Shown piece by piece: positions 9,629 to 22,241 of a stretch of 50,546 nucleotides of DNA. The notes beneath the pieces were generated by a model. It made no database searches and was not told the DNA's origin. It was given only the letters and a program-made list of their open reading frames with translations. The stretch is from Hydrogenophilus sp. (lineage in GTDB: Bacteria; Pseudomonadota; Gammaproteobacteria; Burkholderiales; Thiobacillaceae): contig JAIMKU010000001.1 in the NCBI GenBank assembly GCA_020692235.1, positions 71,481-122,026 of the forward strand. The letters are read 5' to 3'. Made by a program: the position numbers and the translations under genes. Each line of letters starts with the position of its first letter. Positions within the stretch are counted from its first letter, which is position 1.

Positions 9629-10218
9629 AGCGCATACAGTCGTTCACCCTGATCCTGCTGTTGGCCGGCTGTGCCAGTCTGCCAGGCCCGTCGCAGCCGG
9701 TTACCCATTATGTTTTGAGCGATCCGGGGCCGGCCCTGCACCTGCCGCACAGCCAGCCCGGTGTGCTTTTGCTGCGCGAGATGGATACCCCGGCCTTTTA
9801 CCAGGAACCCGGACTGGCTTACAGCCGCGAACCGGGCACCCGGTCTCGCTATGCCTTCGCCCAGTGGGCCGAACTGCCGGGCAAGCGCCTGACCTGGCTG
9901 TTACGCCAGCGGCTGGAGACGGCTGGTGTCTTCGCGGCGGTCGCGCCCATGGCCTCGGGCGTGGTTGGCGACTATCAACTCAATACCCGGCTGATCGATT
10001 TCTATCATGACGCCTCGACCCCGCCGGGCTCGGCCTTTCTGCTGGTCGAGGCGGAACTGGTGCGGCGCGCTAAGGGCGAATTGGTGGCCCGACAAGCTTT
10101 CGTCGCCCAATTGCCGGTTGCCGCCTATGACGCTGCCGGCGCCGCCGCGGCCATGGATAGTGCGGCGACTCGAATCATCGACGAAATCACCTTATGGCTG
10201 GCGCGGGTGAGCGGTTAA
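9625..10218 (+). CDS. ABC-type transport auxiliary lipoprotein (PqiC-like)
   Basis: Lipobox LLLAGCASLPGPSQPVTHYVLSDPG; ATGA overlap with the MCE gene. Confidence 0.82.
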   Translation: MKRIQSFTLILLLAGCASLPGPSQPVTHYVLSDPGPALHLPHSQPGVLLLREMDTPAFYQEPGLAYSREPGTRSRYAFAQWAELPGKRLTWLLRQRLETAGVFAAVAPMASGVVGDYQLNTRLIDFYHDASTPPGSAFLLVEAELVRRAKGELVARQAFVAQLPVAAYDAAGAAAAMDSAATRIIDEITLWLARVSG

Positions 10219-10251
10219 AATTGTCGTTTTTCGGACCCATCCGGGCGCGGC

Positions 10252-10809
10252 ATGCTGATCTACATCCATGGTTTCAACAGTTCTTCCCAGTCGAACAAGG
10301 CGTGCGAGCTCGCGGCCTGGATGGCGGCGCGCGGCCTGGCCGAGGCATTCGTCTGTCCCGACCTGCCACCTCGGCCGGCCGAGGCCATCGCCCTGCTGGA
10401 GGGGCTGATCGTCGCCAGTCGCGGCACGGCCAAACTGGCGGGTAGTTCGCTGGGTGGTTATTACGCCGCCTGGCTGGCTGAGAAGCATGGCCTGAAGGCG
10501 GCGTTCGTCAACCCCTGCGTCGGTTGTGACGTCAAGCTGGCATCGGAGGTCGGCAAGGCGCAAAAGAATTGGTACAGCGGTGACGAATATACCCTCACCG
10601 CGCAACATGTTGCCGAACTCGCGGCCCTGCGGGTCGAGCGCCTGAGCCGGCCGGAAAATTACCTGCTGCTGGTCGAGACCGGCGACGCGGTGCTCGACTA
10701 CCGTGAGGCCGTCGCCTATTTCGCCGGCGCGAAACAGATCGTGCTGCCAGGCGGCGAGCACGGTTTCAGCCGGTTCACCGATTACATTCCCACCCTACTG
10801 GAGTTCTAG
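10252..10809 (+). CDS. YqiA/YcfP family alpha/beta fold esterase
   Basis: MLIYIHGFNSSSQSNKACELAAWMA...LAGSSLGGYYAAWLAEKHGLKAAFVNPCV. Confidence 0.9.
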   Translation: MLIYIHGFNSSSQSNKACELAAWMAARGLAEAFVCPDLPPRPAEAIALLEGLIVASRGTAKLAGSSLGGYYAAWLAEKHGLKAAFVNPCVGCDVKLASEVGKAQKNWYSGDEYTLTAQHVAELAALRVERLSRPENYLLLVETGDAVLDYREAVAYFAGAKQIVLPGGEHGFSRFTDYIPTLLEF

Positions 10810-10812
10810 GCG

Positions 10813-12657
10813 GTGTTCGCTTACTACGAAGAAGACGGCGACATCAAGGTTGGCACCATCCTGACCGACAATGACAGCTCGGTACAGATGGAATCCCGGT
10901 TTGGCAAACGGACCAAGGTGAAGGCCGCCCACATCCTGCTCCGCTTCGCCGCCCCCGGACCCGGCGAGGCGATGGAGACGGCCCGCCGGCTGGCCGCCGG
11001 GATCGACGCGGATTTCATCTGGGAGGCCGCCGGCGCGGACGAGTTCGGCTTCGCCGATCTGGCCCTGGATTATTACGGCAAACCGCCATCCGGGCCGGAG
11101 GCCGGCGCCGTCCTGCTCTGTCTGCACAGCGCCCCGATCTACTTCTACAAGAAGGGCAAGGGTCGCTACAAGGCCGCGCCGGCCGATGCCCTGGCCGCCG
11201 CCAAGGCCGGACTGGAGCGCAAGGCCCGAGAGGCCGAGTTGCGCGCCGAATGGGCCGACCAGTTGAGCTCCGCTGGCCTGCCGGAGCCGTTCCGGGCCAA
11301 GGTCTATGAACTGGCTCACAAGCCGGACAAGAACAGTCTGGAATACAAGGCACTGATCGATGCCTGCAACGAAACCGGGCTTTCGCCGGCGCGGCTATTG
11401 GATAAATGCGGCGCCATCCCGTCCAGCCAGGAATTCCACCTGCAAGCCTTTCTGCTGGAATACTTTCCCAGGGGCAAGGGTTTTCCCACCCTGGCCCCGC
11501 CGCCGCCGCCGCCCGAATTGCTGGCCGGCGACGCGCCGGCATTCAGCATCGACGATGCCGCCACCACCGAGATCGACGACGCCTTTTCGGTGGTCTTCCG
11601 GCCGGATGGCAGCGTCCGGGTCGGCATCCACATTGCCGCCCCGGCCCTCGGCATCACCCCCGGCAGCGACCTCGACCGCATCGCGGCGGCCCGGCTGTCC
11701 ACGGTCTATATGCCCGGCGACAAGATCACCATGCTGCCCGAGGCCCTGGTCAATCAGTACGCCCTGGCCGAAAACCGCGACTGCGCGGCGCTGTCGCTGT
11801 ATGTCGAGGCAGGCTCCGATTTCAGTATCCTGGGGCTCGAAACTCAGGTCGACAGCGTGCGCATCGCCGCCAACCTGCGTCACGAGACGCTGGAGCCGCT
11901 GTTCAACGAAGACACCATCAAGAATCCGGCCGCCCCGGACTATGCCTTCCGGCGCGAACTGGAATGGCTCTGGGGCTTCGCCTGTCATCTCGAAGCGGCG
12001 CGCGGCAAGGCCGATCAGGTCCAGCGCGACGATTACCTGTTCAAGGTGGTCGACGACCGGGTGCAGATATCGACCCGCCAGCGCGGCAATCCGATCGACA
12101 AGCTGGTGTCCGAGCTGATGATCCTGGCCAACAGCTGCTGGGGCAAACTACTGGCCGACCATAACGTCGCCGGCATGTATCGGGCGCAAACCGTCGGCAA
12201 GGTACGCATGACCCTGAGGCCGGCGCCGCATGAGGGCCTGGGGCTGGAATGCTATGCCTGGAGCACCTCGCCGCTGCGCCGTTATGTAGACCTGATTAAC
12301 CAGCGTCAGATACTGGCCGTGGCCCGCGGGGAAAAACCGCCCTACAGCAACAGCGACCCATTGCTGTTCGCTGCACTGCGCGATTTTGAACTGGCCTACG
12401 ACGCCTATAACGACTTTCAGCGCAGGATGGAACGCTACTGGTGCCTGCGCTGGTTGATTCAGGAAGGGGTGCAGGAGTTGAACGCCGCCGTGCTGAAGGA
12501 AAACCTGGTGCGCTTCGAAGGGCTGCCCTTTGTCGCCCGCGTGACCGGTGCGCCGGCGCTCAATCAGGGTGACCATATCCGGGTGGCTGTGGCCGATTTT
12601 GATCTGCTGGATGTCGAGTTGTCATGCCGCTACCTGGCGACCTTGCCCGCCGCCTGA
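10813..12657 (+). CDS. RNB-domain (RNase II/R family) exoribonuclease
   Basis: FSIDDAATTEIDDAFSV...VGIHIAAPALGI...VYMPGDKITMLPEALVNQYAL...AWSTSPLRRYVDLINQRQIL. Confidence 0.9.
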   Translation: MFAYYEEDGDIKVGTILTDNDSSVQMESRFGKRTKVKAAHILLRFAAPGPGEAMETARRLAAGIDADFIWEAAGADEFGFADLALDYYGKPPSGPEAGAVLLCLHSAPIYFYKKGKGRYKAAPADALAAAKAGLERKAREAELRAEWADQLSSAGLPEPFRAKVYELAHKPDKNSLEYKALIDACNETGLSPARLLDKCGAIPSSQEFHLQAFLLEYFPRGKGFPTLAPPPPPPELLAGDAPAFSIDDAATTEIDDAFSVVFRPDGSVRVGIHIAAPALGITPGSDLDRIAAARLSTVYMPGDKITMLPEALVNQYALAENRDCAALSLYVEAGSDFSILGLETQVDSVRIAANLRHETLEPLFNEDTIKNPAAPDYAFRRELEWLWGFACHLEAARGKADQVQRDDYLFKVVDDRVQISTRQRGNPIDKLVSELMILANSCWGKLLADHNVAGMYRAQTVGKVRMTLRPAPHEGLGLECYAWSTSPLRRYVDLINQRQILAVARGEKPPYSNSDPLLFAALRDFELAYDAYNDFQRRMERYWCLRWLIQEGVQELNAAVLKENLVRFEGLPFVARVTGAPALNQGDHIRVAVADFDLLDVELSCRYLATLPAA

Positions 12658-12659
12658 AG

Positions 12660-13562
12660 ATGGCCGGTTTCCTGCCGGGCGGCGCGGCATCGTATCGGCC
12701 GTTGACCGCCAACGACATGAACCAGCGTTTCGATACGGCGCTGATCGCTTCACTCATCGCCCACATCATTCTGATCTTCGGCCTGACTTTCAAGGCCGCC
12801 AACCCGGCCCTGTTCCAGCACGACAAGCCGCTGGAGGTGGCGCTGGTCAACGCCCGTAGCGACGCCAAGCCACTCAAGCCCGAAGTGCTGGCCCAGCACA
12901 ACCTGGACGGTGGCGGCAATGTCGACGAGGCGCGTCGGGCCAAGAGCCCGCTGGCGGCCAGCGAGACCGAAAGCCCGGCCTCGTCGGCCAGCCTCAGCCA
13001 ACGGATCAAGGCGCAGGAGGAGCGGGCCCGGCAGTTGACGGTTCAGGCTAAATCGACCTATTCAACGGCCGTCGATCAACCCGATAACGCCCCCCGGCCC
13101 AGGTCGCCGGCGCCCCTCGATCTGGCCACCGACAGCGTCGAATTGGCCCATTTGCAGGCCCGCATCGACCGTGAATACGACGCCTACCAGAAGCGGCCGC
13201 GCCGGGTCTTCGTCGGGGCCAGGGCGCAGGAATACAGCTATGCCCGCTATGTCGAAGACTGGCGTATCAAGGTTGAGCGGGTCGGCAACCTGAACTATCC
13301 CGAGGCGGCCAAGCGCGGCCACATCTACGGTCAAGTCGTGTTGACCGTGAACATCAAGGCCGATGGCAGCCTGGAAGACGTCCAGATCGACCGCCCATCC
13401 GGGTCCAGGGTACTCGACGCCGCGGCACTCAAGATCGTCCGGATGTCGGCGCCGTTCGCGCCGTTCTCGACCGATATGCGCAAGACCGTCGATGTCCTGG
13501 GCATCACCCGGGTCTGGAATTTCACCAACGACCTGCAGACCAGCCAGACCCAGAAGCAGTAA
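12660..13562 (+). CDS. tonB: TonB-family energy transducer
   Basis: N-terminal TM segment and C-terminal RVGNLNYPEAAKRGHIYGQVVLTVNIKADGSLEDVQIDRPSGSRVLDAAALKIV. Confidence 0.82.
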   Translation: MAGFLPGGAASYRPLTANDMNQRFDTALIASLIAHIILIFGLTFKAANPALFQHDKPLEVALVNARSDAKPLKPEVLAQHNLDGGGNVDEARRAKSPLAASETESPASSASLSQRIKAQEERARQLTVQAKSTYSTAVDQPDNAPRPRSPAPLDLATDSVELAHLQARIDREYDAYQKRPRRVFVGARAQEYSYARYVEDWRIKVERVGNLNYPEAAKRGHIYGQVVLTVNIKADGSLEDVQIDRPSGSRVLDAAALKIVRMSAPFAPFSTDMRKTVDVLGITRVWNFTNDLQTSQTQKQ

Positions 13563-13696
13563 GGTATTTCAACTTGGGAGTCCGACAGACGCTCAGGAGC
13601 GCCTCGGAATACGGAAAATAAAGCACGGTACGCAATCGCGCACCGCCCTTGGTATGTAGTAACAACGCTACTACAATCAAACCCCTGAAACCTTCA

Positions 13697-13975
13697 ATGG
13701 AAGTCACCATGAGCACCGCCGATACCTATGTCCGCGCTCGCATTGACACCAACACCAAGGAACGCGCTGCCGATGCGCTCGAAGCAATGGGTTTGTCCAT
13801 CTCGGACGCCATTCGCTTGCTGATGCTGCGCGTGGCGGATGAACGCCGTTTGCCTTTTGAGGTAAAGGTGCCCAATGCCACCACGCACAAGGCCATTGCC
13901 GAGCTTGAGGCAGGGAAGGGCAAGCGGTTCGCCAACGTTGACGACCTGATGGCCGACCTGCATGAGGACGATTGA
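13697..13975 (+). CDS. dinJ: RelB/DinJ family antitoxin
   Basis: MEVTMSTADTYVRARIDTNTKERAADALEAMGLSISDAIRLLMLRVADERRLPFEVKVPN. Confidence 0.9.
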   Translation: MEVTMSTADTYVRARIDTNTKERAADALEAMGLSISDAIRLLMLRVADERRLPFEVKVPNATTHKAIAELEAGKGKRFANVDDLMADLHEDD

Positions 13976-14242
13976 TCGCGCCTCCGCCTTCAAGCACGAT
14001 TACAAGCGGAGGCCAAGGGTCAGCACCGGGTCACCCTGGATAGTGAACTGATGCCCGTTCTCGTGGCGCTGGCGACCGACCGGCCGCTTGATGCCAAATA
14101 CCGCGACCATGACCTGAGCGGCGATTGGGCAGGCTACCGTGAATGCCACGTCAAACCGGACTTGCTGCTGATCTATCGCAAGTCGGATGCCGACACGCTC
14201 AGACTTGCGCGGCTTGGCTCCCACAGTGAGCTTTTCGGTTGA
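13962..14242 (+). pseudogene. yafQ: YafQ-family mRNA interferase toxin interrupted by a single-base frameshift
   Basis: ATG at 13962 gives MRTIDRASAFKHDYKR then runs out of frame; a -1 shift near 14007-14012 restores EAKGQHRVTLDSELMPVLVALATDRPLDAKYRDHDLSGDWAGYRECHVKPDLLLIYRKSDADTLRLARLGSHSELFG. Confidence 0.85.
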
Positions 14243-14342
14243 GCCCGTCCGGTTGGAGTACGCCTCAATCTGGCGTCAGGTGAACGCCGGAATCACGTCA
14301 GACCAGGGCCGTCCCCATTGAGTATCGTCACCCGCAACGGGG

Positions 14343-15179
14343 CTATTTTTTGCCGCCGCCGACCCGGGTCTGCCCGGCCAGGTCGCGCGCCGTAAAGACC
14401 TCTCCGAAGCCGGCCTCGGCCAGCCGCCGGGCGACGGCCGGGCCTTGATCCCAACCATGTTCCAGTAACAGCCAGGCGCCGGGTTCGAGGTGAGCGGGCG
14501 CTTGCTTTATGAGCCGGCCAAGGGTGTCCAGGCCAGCCACGCCGGAGCGCAGCGCGGCGCTCGGTTCGAAGCGGCAATCGCCCTGGCTCAGGTGCGGGTC
14601 GGCCTCGGCGACGTAGGGCGGGTTGCTGACGATCAGGTCGAAGGTACGGCCGGGCAAGGCGCCGAACAGATCGCTCTCCAGCCATTCGACCGGCGCATCG
14701 AGCCGGGCGCCGTTGTCCTGCGCAATCGCCAGGGCGGCGGGGCTCAGGTCTACGGCGGTGACCTGGCAATCGGGTCGTTGCCGTTTCAGGGTAATGGCGA
14801 TGCAGCCGCTGCCGGTGCCGACGTCGAGCACTCGGGCATTGGCCGGCGCGCGGGCCAGGGCGGCGTCGATCAGGTGTTCGGTCTCTGGGCGGGGGATCAG
14901 GGTGGCGGGGGTGACCCGGAAGGCGCGGCCATAAAATTCGCGTTCGCCGAGGATATAGGCCACCGGCTCGCCAGTCAGCCGGCGGCAAACGAGGGCCTCA
15001 AGGGCGGCGGCCTGCGCGCCGTCAAGCGTATCCGTGTCGTGGGCCAGCAACCAGACCGTTTCGACCGTCAGGGCGTGGCCGGCCAGTATCCGGGCCTCCA
15101 GCCGGGCCTCGCGCGGGCTGAGACCGAGTTGCCCGGCCAGGCGGGCGGCGGCGTCGGCCAGGAGGGCCGCGACGGTCAT
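14343..15179 (-). CDS. prmC: Release factor glutamine methyltransferase PrmC (HemK)
   Basis: [37 protein letters not shown]...[16 protein letters not shown]...[14 protein letters not shown] overlaps the prfA stop. Confidence 0.95.
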   Translation of the reverse strand: MTVAALLADAAARLAGQLGLSPREARLEARILAGHALTVETVWLLAHDTDTLDGAQAAALEALVCRRLTGEPVAYILGEREFYGRAFRVTPATLIPRPETEHLIDAALARAPANARVLDVGTGSGCIAITLKRQRPDCQVTAVDLSPAALAIAQDNGARLDAPVEWLESDLFGALPGRTFDLIVSNPPYVAEADPHLSQGDCRFEPSAALRSGVAGLDTLGRLIKQAPAHLEPGAWLLLEHGWDQGPAVARRLAEAGFGEVFTARDLAGQTRVGGGKK

Positions 15180-16261
15180 TCGCCGGTGCCGGCCAGGTGG
15201 GCCAGCAGTTCGGCCTGGTGTTCGGCGGTCAGGCCGGCGATCAGCTCGTTCAGGTCGCCGTCCATAATGGCGTCGATCTTGTACAGGGTCAGGTTGATGC
15301 GGTGGTCGGTGATTCGACCCTGGGGAAAATTGTAGGTGCGGATGCGGTCGGAACGGTCGCCGGTGCCGACCAGCGACTTGCGGGTGCTGGCCTCCTCCGC
15401 GTGCGCCGCGCGTTCCTGCCGGTCCTTCAGCCGCGCCGCCAGGACCTGCAAGGCCCGGGCCTTGTTCTGGTGTTGCGAGCGGCCGTCCTGACACTCCACC
15501 ACCAGGCCGCTGGGCAGGTGGGTGAGGCGCACCGCCGAGTCGGTCTTGTTGATGTGCTGGCCGCCGGCGCCCGAGGCCCGGAAGGTGTCGACGCGCAGGT
15601 CGGCCGGGTTGATGGCGATCTCCTCCAGTTCGTCCGCCTCCGGCATCACCGCGACGGTGCAGGCCGAGGTGTGGATGCGGCCTTGCGATTCGGTTTCCGG
15701 CACCCGCTGGACGCGGTGCCCGCCGGACTCGAACTTGAGTTTGGAATAGGCGCCCTGGCCGACGATGCGACAGACGATCTCCTTGTAGCCGCCGACCTCG
15801 CCCGGACTTTCCGAGATGATTTCCAGCTTCCAGTGCTGACGCTCGACATAGCGCGCGTACATGCGAAACAGGGCGCCGGCGAACAAGGCCGATTCGTTGC
15901 CGCCGGTGCCGGCGCGAATCTCCAGGAACAGGTTGCGTTCGTCGTTGGGGTCGCGCGGCAGCAGCAGGCATTGCAGCTCGTCCTCGAATTGGGCCAGACG
16001 GGCCTTGCCGTCGGCCAATTCGGCCTCGGCCAGCGCCTTCATTTCCGGGTCGGCCAGCATCTCGCGGGCCGCTGCCAGGTCGGCCTCGGTCTGGCGATAG
16101 GCGCGGTAACGCCGGACCACCGGCTCGATCTCGGCATGTTCCCGGCTGAGCTTGCGGTATTGGTCCAGATCGGCCGTGGCCTCGGCGCTGGCCAGGAAAC
16201 GGTTGATCTCTTCCAGGCGCTGGTCGAGTTGGTCGAGCTTGGCTAGCAGGGACGGCTTCAT
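15176..16261 (-). CDS. prfA: Peptide chain release factor 1
   Basis: GGQ motif ([45 protein letters not shown]). Confidence 0.97.
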   Translation of the reverse strand: MKPSLLAKLDQLDQRLEEINRFLASAEATADLDQYRKLSREHAEIEPVVRRYRAYRQTEADLAAAREMLADPEMKALAEAELADGKARLAQFEDELQCLLLPRDPNDERNLFLEIRAGTGGNESALFAGALFRMYARYVERQHWKLEIISESPGEVGGYKEIVCRIVGQGAYSKLKFESGGHRVQRVPETESQGRIHTSACTVAVMPEADELEEIAINPADLRVDTFRASGAGGQHINKTDSAVRLTHLPSGLVVECQDGRSQHQNKARALQVLAARLKDRQERAAHAEEASTRKSLVGTGDRSDRIRTYNFPQGRITDHRINLTLYKIDAIMDGDLNELIAGLTAEHQAELLAHLAGTGE

Positions 16262-16271
16262 GAGACGCTTT

Positions 16272-16303
16272 TCGTGGGTCGGCCTTCAGACCGACAGGCC
16301 CGA
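16272..16303. repeat. REP-like palindrome between prfA and hemA
   Basis: GTGGGTCGGCCTTCAGACCGACAGGCCCGAG; related to the GTCGGACT palindromes at 30.98-31.12 kb. Confidence 0.5.
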
Positions 16304-16304
16304 G

Positions 16305-17573
16305 CTACTGGTCGTTATGCAGGTTATACAGGCGAGTGACCCATTGTTGCAGCTCATCCCGTTCGTTGCCGCTGGCCTCGTTGATGGCGTGGCTGGGGTC
16401 GTGCAGCAACTTGTTCATCAGGCCCTGGCTCAAGGCCTCCAGCACGGCCTGCGGTTCGTCGCCCATGGCCAGCCGTTTGTGGGCCTTGTCCATCTCGTGC
16501 CGGCGCAGGCGTTCGGCGTGGTCGCGCAGTGCGCGCAGGGTGGGTACCGCCTTACGGCCTTCCAGCCAGTGCATGAACTGGCCGACGTTTGCCCCGACGA
16601 TGACCTCGGCCTGTTCCACCTTACCGTGGCGGGCATCGTGACCGGCCTGGACGACCTCGCCCAGGTCATCGACCGTGTAAAGATAGACATCGTCAAGTTC
16701 GCCGACCTCGGCCTCGACATCGCGCGGCACGGCCAGGTCGACCATGAACATGGGGCTGTGCTTGCGGGCCTTGAGCGCCCGCTCGACCAGACCCAGGCCG
16801 ACGATGGGCAGCGGGCTGGCGGTCGAGGTGACCACGATGTCGAACTCGTGCAGCACTTCGGACAGGCTGGACAGCGAGGCGGCCTCGCCGCCGAACTTGT
16901 TGGCCACTTCCCGCGCCCGTTCGACGGTGCGGTTGATGACCATGAGCCGGCGCGGCTTGCGGGCGGCGAAGTGAGTGGCCACCAGGTCGATCATCTCGCC
17001 GGCGCCGATGAACAGCACCGATTGCTGGCCGATGGAGGGAAAGATGCGCTCGGCCAGGGTGACTGCGGCGGCCGACATGGAGACCGTGCTGGCGCCGATC
17101 TCGGTGGCGGTACGGACCTCCTTGGCGACCGAGAAGGTGCGTTGAAACAGCTTGTTCAGCAGCAGGCCCAGGGTGCCGGCCTCCTGCGCGGATTCGACCG
17201 CGTTTTTCATCTGGCCCAGTATCTGGGTCTCGCCCAGGACCATGGAGTCGAGGCCCGACGCGACCCGGAAGGCGTGCTTGACGGCCTGGTCCTGAGGCAG
17301 CAGGTAGAGGTAGGGGCGTACCTCATGGGGTTCCATGCTGTGGAAATTGGCCATCCATTGCACCACGCCCTCGGGCTCGGCGGTGTTGCAGTAGAGCTCG
17401 GTGCGATTGCAGGTGGACAGGATGGCGACCTCGTGCGCCACGCCGTTGCCGGTTACGTCGGCCAGCGCGCGGGACAGGATGTCGGCGGGAAATGCCACCC
17501 GCTCCCGTATCGCGACTGGGGCGGTATGGTGGTTGACGCCACAGGCGAGCAGGACCTGCTTCGAGTCGCTCAC
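16305..17573 (-). CDS. hemA: Glutamyl-tRNA reductase
   Basis: [29 protein letters not shown]...[12 protein letters not shown]...[11 protein letters not shown]; probable GTG start at 17573 inside the longer ORF. Confidence 0.95.
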   Translation of the reverse strand: MSDSKQVLLACGVNHHTAPVAIRERVAFPADILSRALADVTGNGVAHEVAILSTCNRTELYCNTAEPEGVVQWMANFHSMEPHEVRPYLYLLPQDQAVKHAFRVASGLDSMVLGETQILGQMKNAVESAQEAGTLGLLLNKLFQRTFSVAKEVRTATEIGASTVSMSAAAVTLAERIFPSIGQQSVLFIGAGEMIDLVATHFAARKPRRLMVINRTVERAREVANKFGGEAASLSSLSEVLHEFDIVVTSTASPLPIVGLGLVERALKARKHSPMFMVDLAVPRDVEAEVGELDDVYLYTVDDLGEVVQAGHDARHGKVEQAEVIVGANVGQFMHWLEGRKAVPTLRALRDHAERLRRHEMDKAHKRLAMGDEPQAVLEALSQGLMNKLLHDPSHAINEASGNERDELQQWVTRLYNLHNDQ

Positions 17574-17683
17574 TTGCGGCACCTGTGTGAAACCGGGCAA
17601 TAACTTTGGGGTGACATCTGCTTGAACCTGGAAATGACTTGAGCAAACAAGGGTGCATTGTACTGCTAACCCGGACATTCCAA

Positions 17684-20600
17684 TCAATCGATGAGTCTGA
17701 AGCCTTCGCCCGGCGCCGAAAGGGCGGGGTCGAACTTGTCCGCCGGCGATTTTTTCGGCGCGGCGGGCGGTGCCGGCGGTGCGGGCCTGGCCATTAGCTT
17801 GGTCGCCATGGCCGCCGCCGGCGTGCTCGCGGGTTTTGTCGGCGTCGGTTCGTTGTGGCCCTTGCCGTCTTTCGCCCTGACCACGATTGGCGTCGGTGGC
17901 AGTGCCATGGCGGGCGCTTTGGGCGCTATGACCGGTGCTGGTTTGCGCATCGGTTTGACTGGCATCGGTGCGCCGCGATCCTTGTCGTCTTTGGCCTTGG
18001 CGGCGGGTGGTGTGGTTGTGGCCTCGAACTCGGTGAGGTCTTCCTGCCAGCCCAACGATCGGCCCTTGCCGGCGACCACCGTGGCTTGCAGGATCGGCGC
18101 CATGGCCTTAAGCACCTGTACCGGCAATGCACTGGTGAAGCCGTAGTCGCCGGCGGCCTCGCCCGGCACATAGGCGGTGATGACGCCATAGAAGTGACGG
18201 CCGAGGAAGAATACGAAGGTGGCGACCCGGTTGACGACCCGCGATTTGACCACCGCGCCGTTGGCGGCATAGGTATCGAAGCGGTTGTCGCCGGTGCCGG
18301 TCTTGCCGCCGACGACCAGCTTGCCCCGCGGCGTGACGAAGGCGCCGTTGAGTCGGCCGGCGGTACCGCTGGCGACCACGTTGACCAGCGCTTCGCGCAC
18401 CACCTGGGTCAGCTCGGCGGGCAGAACTTGCCGGGCCGGCGATTCGGCATGGGCGAACAGGCTGTGATAGGGCGTGTCGGCGGCGAAGTCCAGCCGCTTG
18501 ATGGTCGCGGATGACTGTCTGGCGCCCTCGTTGAGGAGGATGCCCATCAGTTCGGCCAGGGCGGCCGGGCGGTCGGCCGAGGCGCCGATGGCCGTGGCAT
18601 AGGAGGGCGTCAGGCTGGCAAAGGGATAACCCAGTCGCTGCCAGCGACGCTGGACTTCCTGGAATGCCTCGATCTCCAGCAGCGATAGGATGCGGATGTC
18701 CTGGGCATTCTTTCGGCTGGTCTTGAATAGCCAGTCGTAGCCGTCTATGCGGGCCTGGGTGCTGGCCTTTACCAGTTCGTCCCAGCGGGCCCGGGGATGT
18801 TTGCGGATATAGGCTACCAGCCACAGTTCCAGCGGATGGACCTGGGCGACATAGGCACGGTCGGCCAGGTTGAACTTGCCCGGCGCATAGGTTGCATAGA
18901 GTGCGGCTAGATCGCCTTCGCTATAGCTGTCCGGCGCCTCCAGGCGGGCCTTCATCAAGCGGCTGAAGGTCGCCGGATCGGCGTCGGGTTCCAGGTAGCG
19001 GAGCACCGCCGCCAGGCGCCGGGGGTGCGGCGTCATGTGGCTGAACAACAGGTCGGTGCTTTGATTGGGGTCGAGCCCGCGATATTTCTTGTGGAACTGG
19101 AGCAGGAAGGTCTTGCCTTCCTGGTCGGCAAACTTGAGTAGATAGGTTTGCCGGCGCGGTTCCCCGGCGTCTTCCAGGATGTGGCTGGCGGTGCTCGGCG
19201 CGCGGTACATGAAATGGCGGACAATGTCCCGCATCAGGCGGACAAAGGGCAGGTTGACCGAATTGCGGGTGGCCTCCCACAGGTCCATGACGCGGCCGTT
19301 GTCGGCCTGGTGAAAGTTGGAAAAATAATGCAGCCCGCCGCCGGTGTAAAAACCCTCGCCGGTGTTGGCCGAATAACGTCGGCTCATGGCCGCGCGCAGC
19401 ATGGCGGTCAGGTTCCGATCCGGCGTGGCGCGCAGATAGTCCAGCGCCCATAGGCTCAGTACGTCTTTTTCCGGAACCTGAACTTGAGCCAGCGCCTTCT
19501 GGTCGAGTTTTCCATACTGGTTGTGCAACTCGGCGACGATTTCGAGATAACTGACCAGGGTGCGTAGCTTGGCCGACGAGCCCATGCCCAGCTTGGCGCC
19601 CTGGTTGATGTCGAAGGGTTGGTTCAGGCTGTCGGCCTGGACCCGCAATGCCGAGCCCTCGGCGGTCCGCTGGTAAAGGGTGAAGCTATAGATGATCTTG
19701 CCTGGATCGTTTTCGGGGCCGATCAGTCGCGCGCCGTATAGACCGGCGCGCTGGGCGGCATCGGGCTCTTTCAGGGTGGCCAGAAAGTCGCTGACCGCCT
19801 GCTGTGCGGAGTTGTCGAACGAGGTCGCGACGGTCAGGTCGAGCCGGTCCAGGTCATATAAACGATCGATGCCCAGCATGGCGGCAAGCTGGTTGCGGGT
19901 GGCGGTGGCCGCCTTTTGCTGGCTGAAATGGGCGTCGCCAGCCGACTGGCGGACATCCCGAAAGACGATGTGTTGCCGGCGGGCGAGGTCCCTGAAGGCT
20001 GGCGTGACGATCCCTGCCTGGGCCAAAAGGCCGAGGTGGACATTGGCCTGGGCATCCAGTTGGGCGCGGCCGGTAAGCAGATACCAGGACGGCTTGCGCT
20101 GGGCGATCAGCAAGGCCACCACGTGCTTGTAGGCGAGCGCCGCCTCGGCGGTTGGCTCGGGCTTAGCCAAGAGGCGATTGACCTGGTCGAAGTCCTCGCC
20201 GAACCAGGCGGCCAGACCATCGGCCAGACCATCGACCTCGCCGAAACCGGGCGCGCCCGAGAGCGGCACGGTGTTCAGATAGTCGAGCACGATGCGCCGG
20301 CGGGTGACCCGGGTATCCGGGCCGTCGAGATAGGTACGGACCGAGGCCGAGGCCATCTGGCGCAGCTTGTCGCCGGGGGTCAGGGTCAGGCCGCCATTGG
20401 CATGACGGTATTTCTCCAGTTGCGTGGCCAGGGTCGAGCCGCCGGGCACATGGCGGCCGGGCTGTACCACCTGGACCATCTTTTCCAGCACCGCCTCGCC
20501 GAAACGGTCCCATTCCACCGCCGGGTTGCGATGCGGATGGTTGGGGTCGAGCAGCTCACGGTTTTCGATGAACAACAGGGTGTTGGCCACCACCGCCGGG

Positions 20601-21025
20601 ATCGCGGCAAAGTCGGGGTAGGCACGCCGGGGTTGGCGGAAACGGTAATAGGGTGTGCCGGAGTAGTCTTCCAGGGTTAGGCCGGCCACGGATTTTTCGT
20701 GGTACGGCAAAAACAGGCCGAAATGGTCCAGGTTGGCCATTTCCTCGGTGATATGGGCCTGGCGGACGATGACAAAGCCCTGTTTCTCCAGGCGCTTGGC
20801 GAATTCCGGCAACTGGACGTAGCCGAGCCTCAGATCGTGGGGACCATACTTGGGAAAGCGGATGCGCTCGCTGGCCCCGGCCATGTCCCGATAATTCAAC
20901 CGCCTGGCATAGTCGGCCAGAAACATGGCCTGCATCGGCGAGGCGATCAACTCATAGGCGGCGATCAGTGCTGCGGTACCGAAGACCAGGCCGAACAACA
21001 GCCAGTGCAAGGCTCGGTGTGCCAT
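17684..21025 (-). CDS. Transglycosylase (GT51-like) plus transpeptidase-like domain penicillin-binding protein with Ala/Pro/Lys-rich C-terminal tail
   Basis: [18 protein letters not shown] (GT51-like), [12 protein letters not shown] (SxxK), NSVNLPF (SxN), [11 protein letters not shown] (KTG); low-complexity C-terminus. Confidence 0.82.
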   Translation of the reverse strand: MAHRALHWLLFGLVFGTAALIAAYELIASPMQAMFLADYARRLNYRDMAGASERIRFPKYGPHDLRLGYVQLPEFAKRLEKQGFVIVRQAHITEEMANLDHFGLFLPYHEKSVAGLTLEDYSGTPYYRFRQPRRAYPDFAAIPAVVANTLLFIENRELLDPNHPHRNPAVEWDRFGEAVLEKMVQVVQPGRHVPGGSTLATQLEKYRHANGGLTLTPGDKLRQMASASVRTYLDGPDTRVTRRRIVLDYLNTVPLSGAPGFGEVDGLADGLAAWFGEDFDQVNRLLAKPEPTAEAALAYKHVVALLIAQRKPSWYLLTGRAQLDAQANVHLGLLAQAGIVTPAFRDLARRQHIVFRDVRQSAGDAHFSQQKAATATRNQLAAMLGIDRLYDLDRLDLTVATSFDNSAQQAVSDFLATLKEPDAAQRAGLYGARLIGPENDPGKIIYSFTLYQRTAEGSALRVQADSLNQPFDINQGAKLGMGSSAKLRTLVSYLEIVAELHNQYGKLDQKALAQVQVPEKDVLSLWALDYLRATPDRNLTAMLRAAMSRRYSANTGEGFYTGGGLHYFSNFHQADNGRVMDLWEATRNSVNLPFVRLMRDIVRHFMYRAPSTASHILEDAGEPRRQTYLLKFADQEGKTFLLQFHKKYRGLDPNQSTDLLFSHMTPHPRRLAAVLRYLEPDADPATFSRLMKARLEAPDSYSEGDLAALYATYAPGKFNLADRAYVAQVHPLELWLVAYIRKHPRARWDELVKASTQARIDGYDWLFKTSRKNAQDIRILSLLEIEAFQEVQRRWQRLGYPFASLTPSYATAIGASADRPAALAELMGILLNEGARQSSATIKRLDFAADTPYHSLFAHAESPARQVLPAELTQVVREALVNVVASGTAGRLNGAFVTPRGKLVVGGKTGTGDNRFDTYAANGAVVKSRVVNRVATFVFFLGRHFYGVITAYVPGEAAGDYGFTSALPVQVLKAMAPILQATVVAGKGRSLGWQEDLTEFEATTTPPAAKAKDDKDRGAPMPVKPMRKPAPVIAPKAPAMALPPTPIVVRAKDGKGHNEPTPTKPASTPAAAMATKLMARPAPPAPPAAPKKSPADKFDPALSAPGEGFRLID

Positions 21026-21032
21026 CGACCGG

Positions 21033-21954
<922 letters not shown>

Positions 21955-22241
21955 TTTTTTTCATCGTGAGTCGATTGCCGCATTCTATCGCAGCTACCCC
22001 GTGGCTCACCTGGAATGTGGTGATTCAGCAGGGTCCCGGTGACAAAGGGTCGTGCGGCAATTTGTCGCATTTCCGGCCACCCTGCCCATACTCCCTGCCG
22101 CTGGGCGGCGCCTATGCCGGTCAGGGGACGACCATGGCGATCAACGGCATTCCATGGGGCATTGCCGTGCGGCCATCGGCATTCCTGCGCAGACCTATTT
22201 GTCTGGCGAAAGGAACGGTTACCGCGTCCATGTCGGTTTCC

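Noticed and set aside
14004-14014. Programmed frameshift in yafQ
   Set aside because: No slippery heptamer or stimulatory structure evident; a simple one-base indel explains the data better.
14490-17603. Long plus-strand ORFs opposite prmC, prfA and hemA (281, 349 and 483 aa)
   Set aside because: Antisense to well-conserved genes; sequence is Gly/Gln/Val-rich shadow translation without motifs.
22052-22240. Possible coding remnant between hemF and tsaC
   Set aside because: Several overlapping ORFs but none gives recognisable motifs; insufficient evidence.
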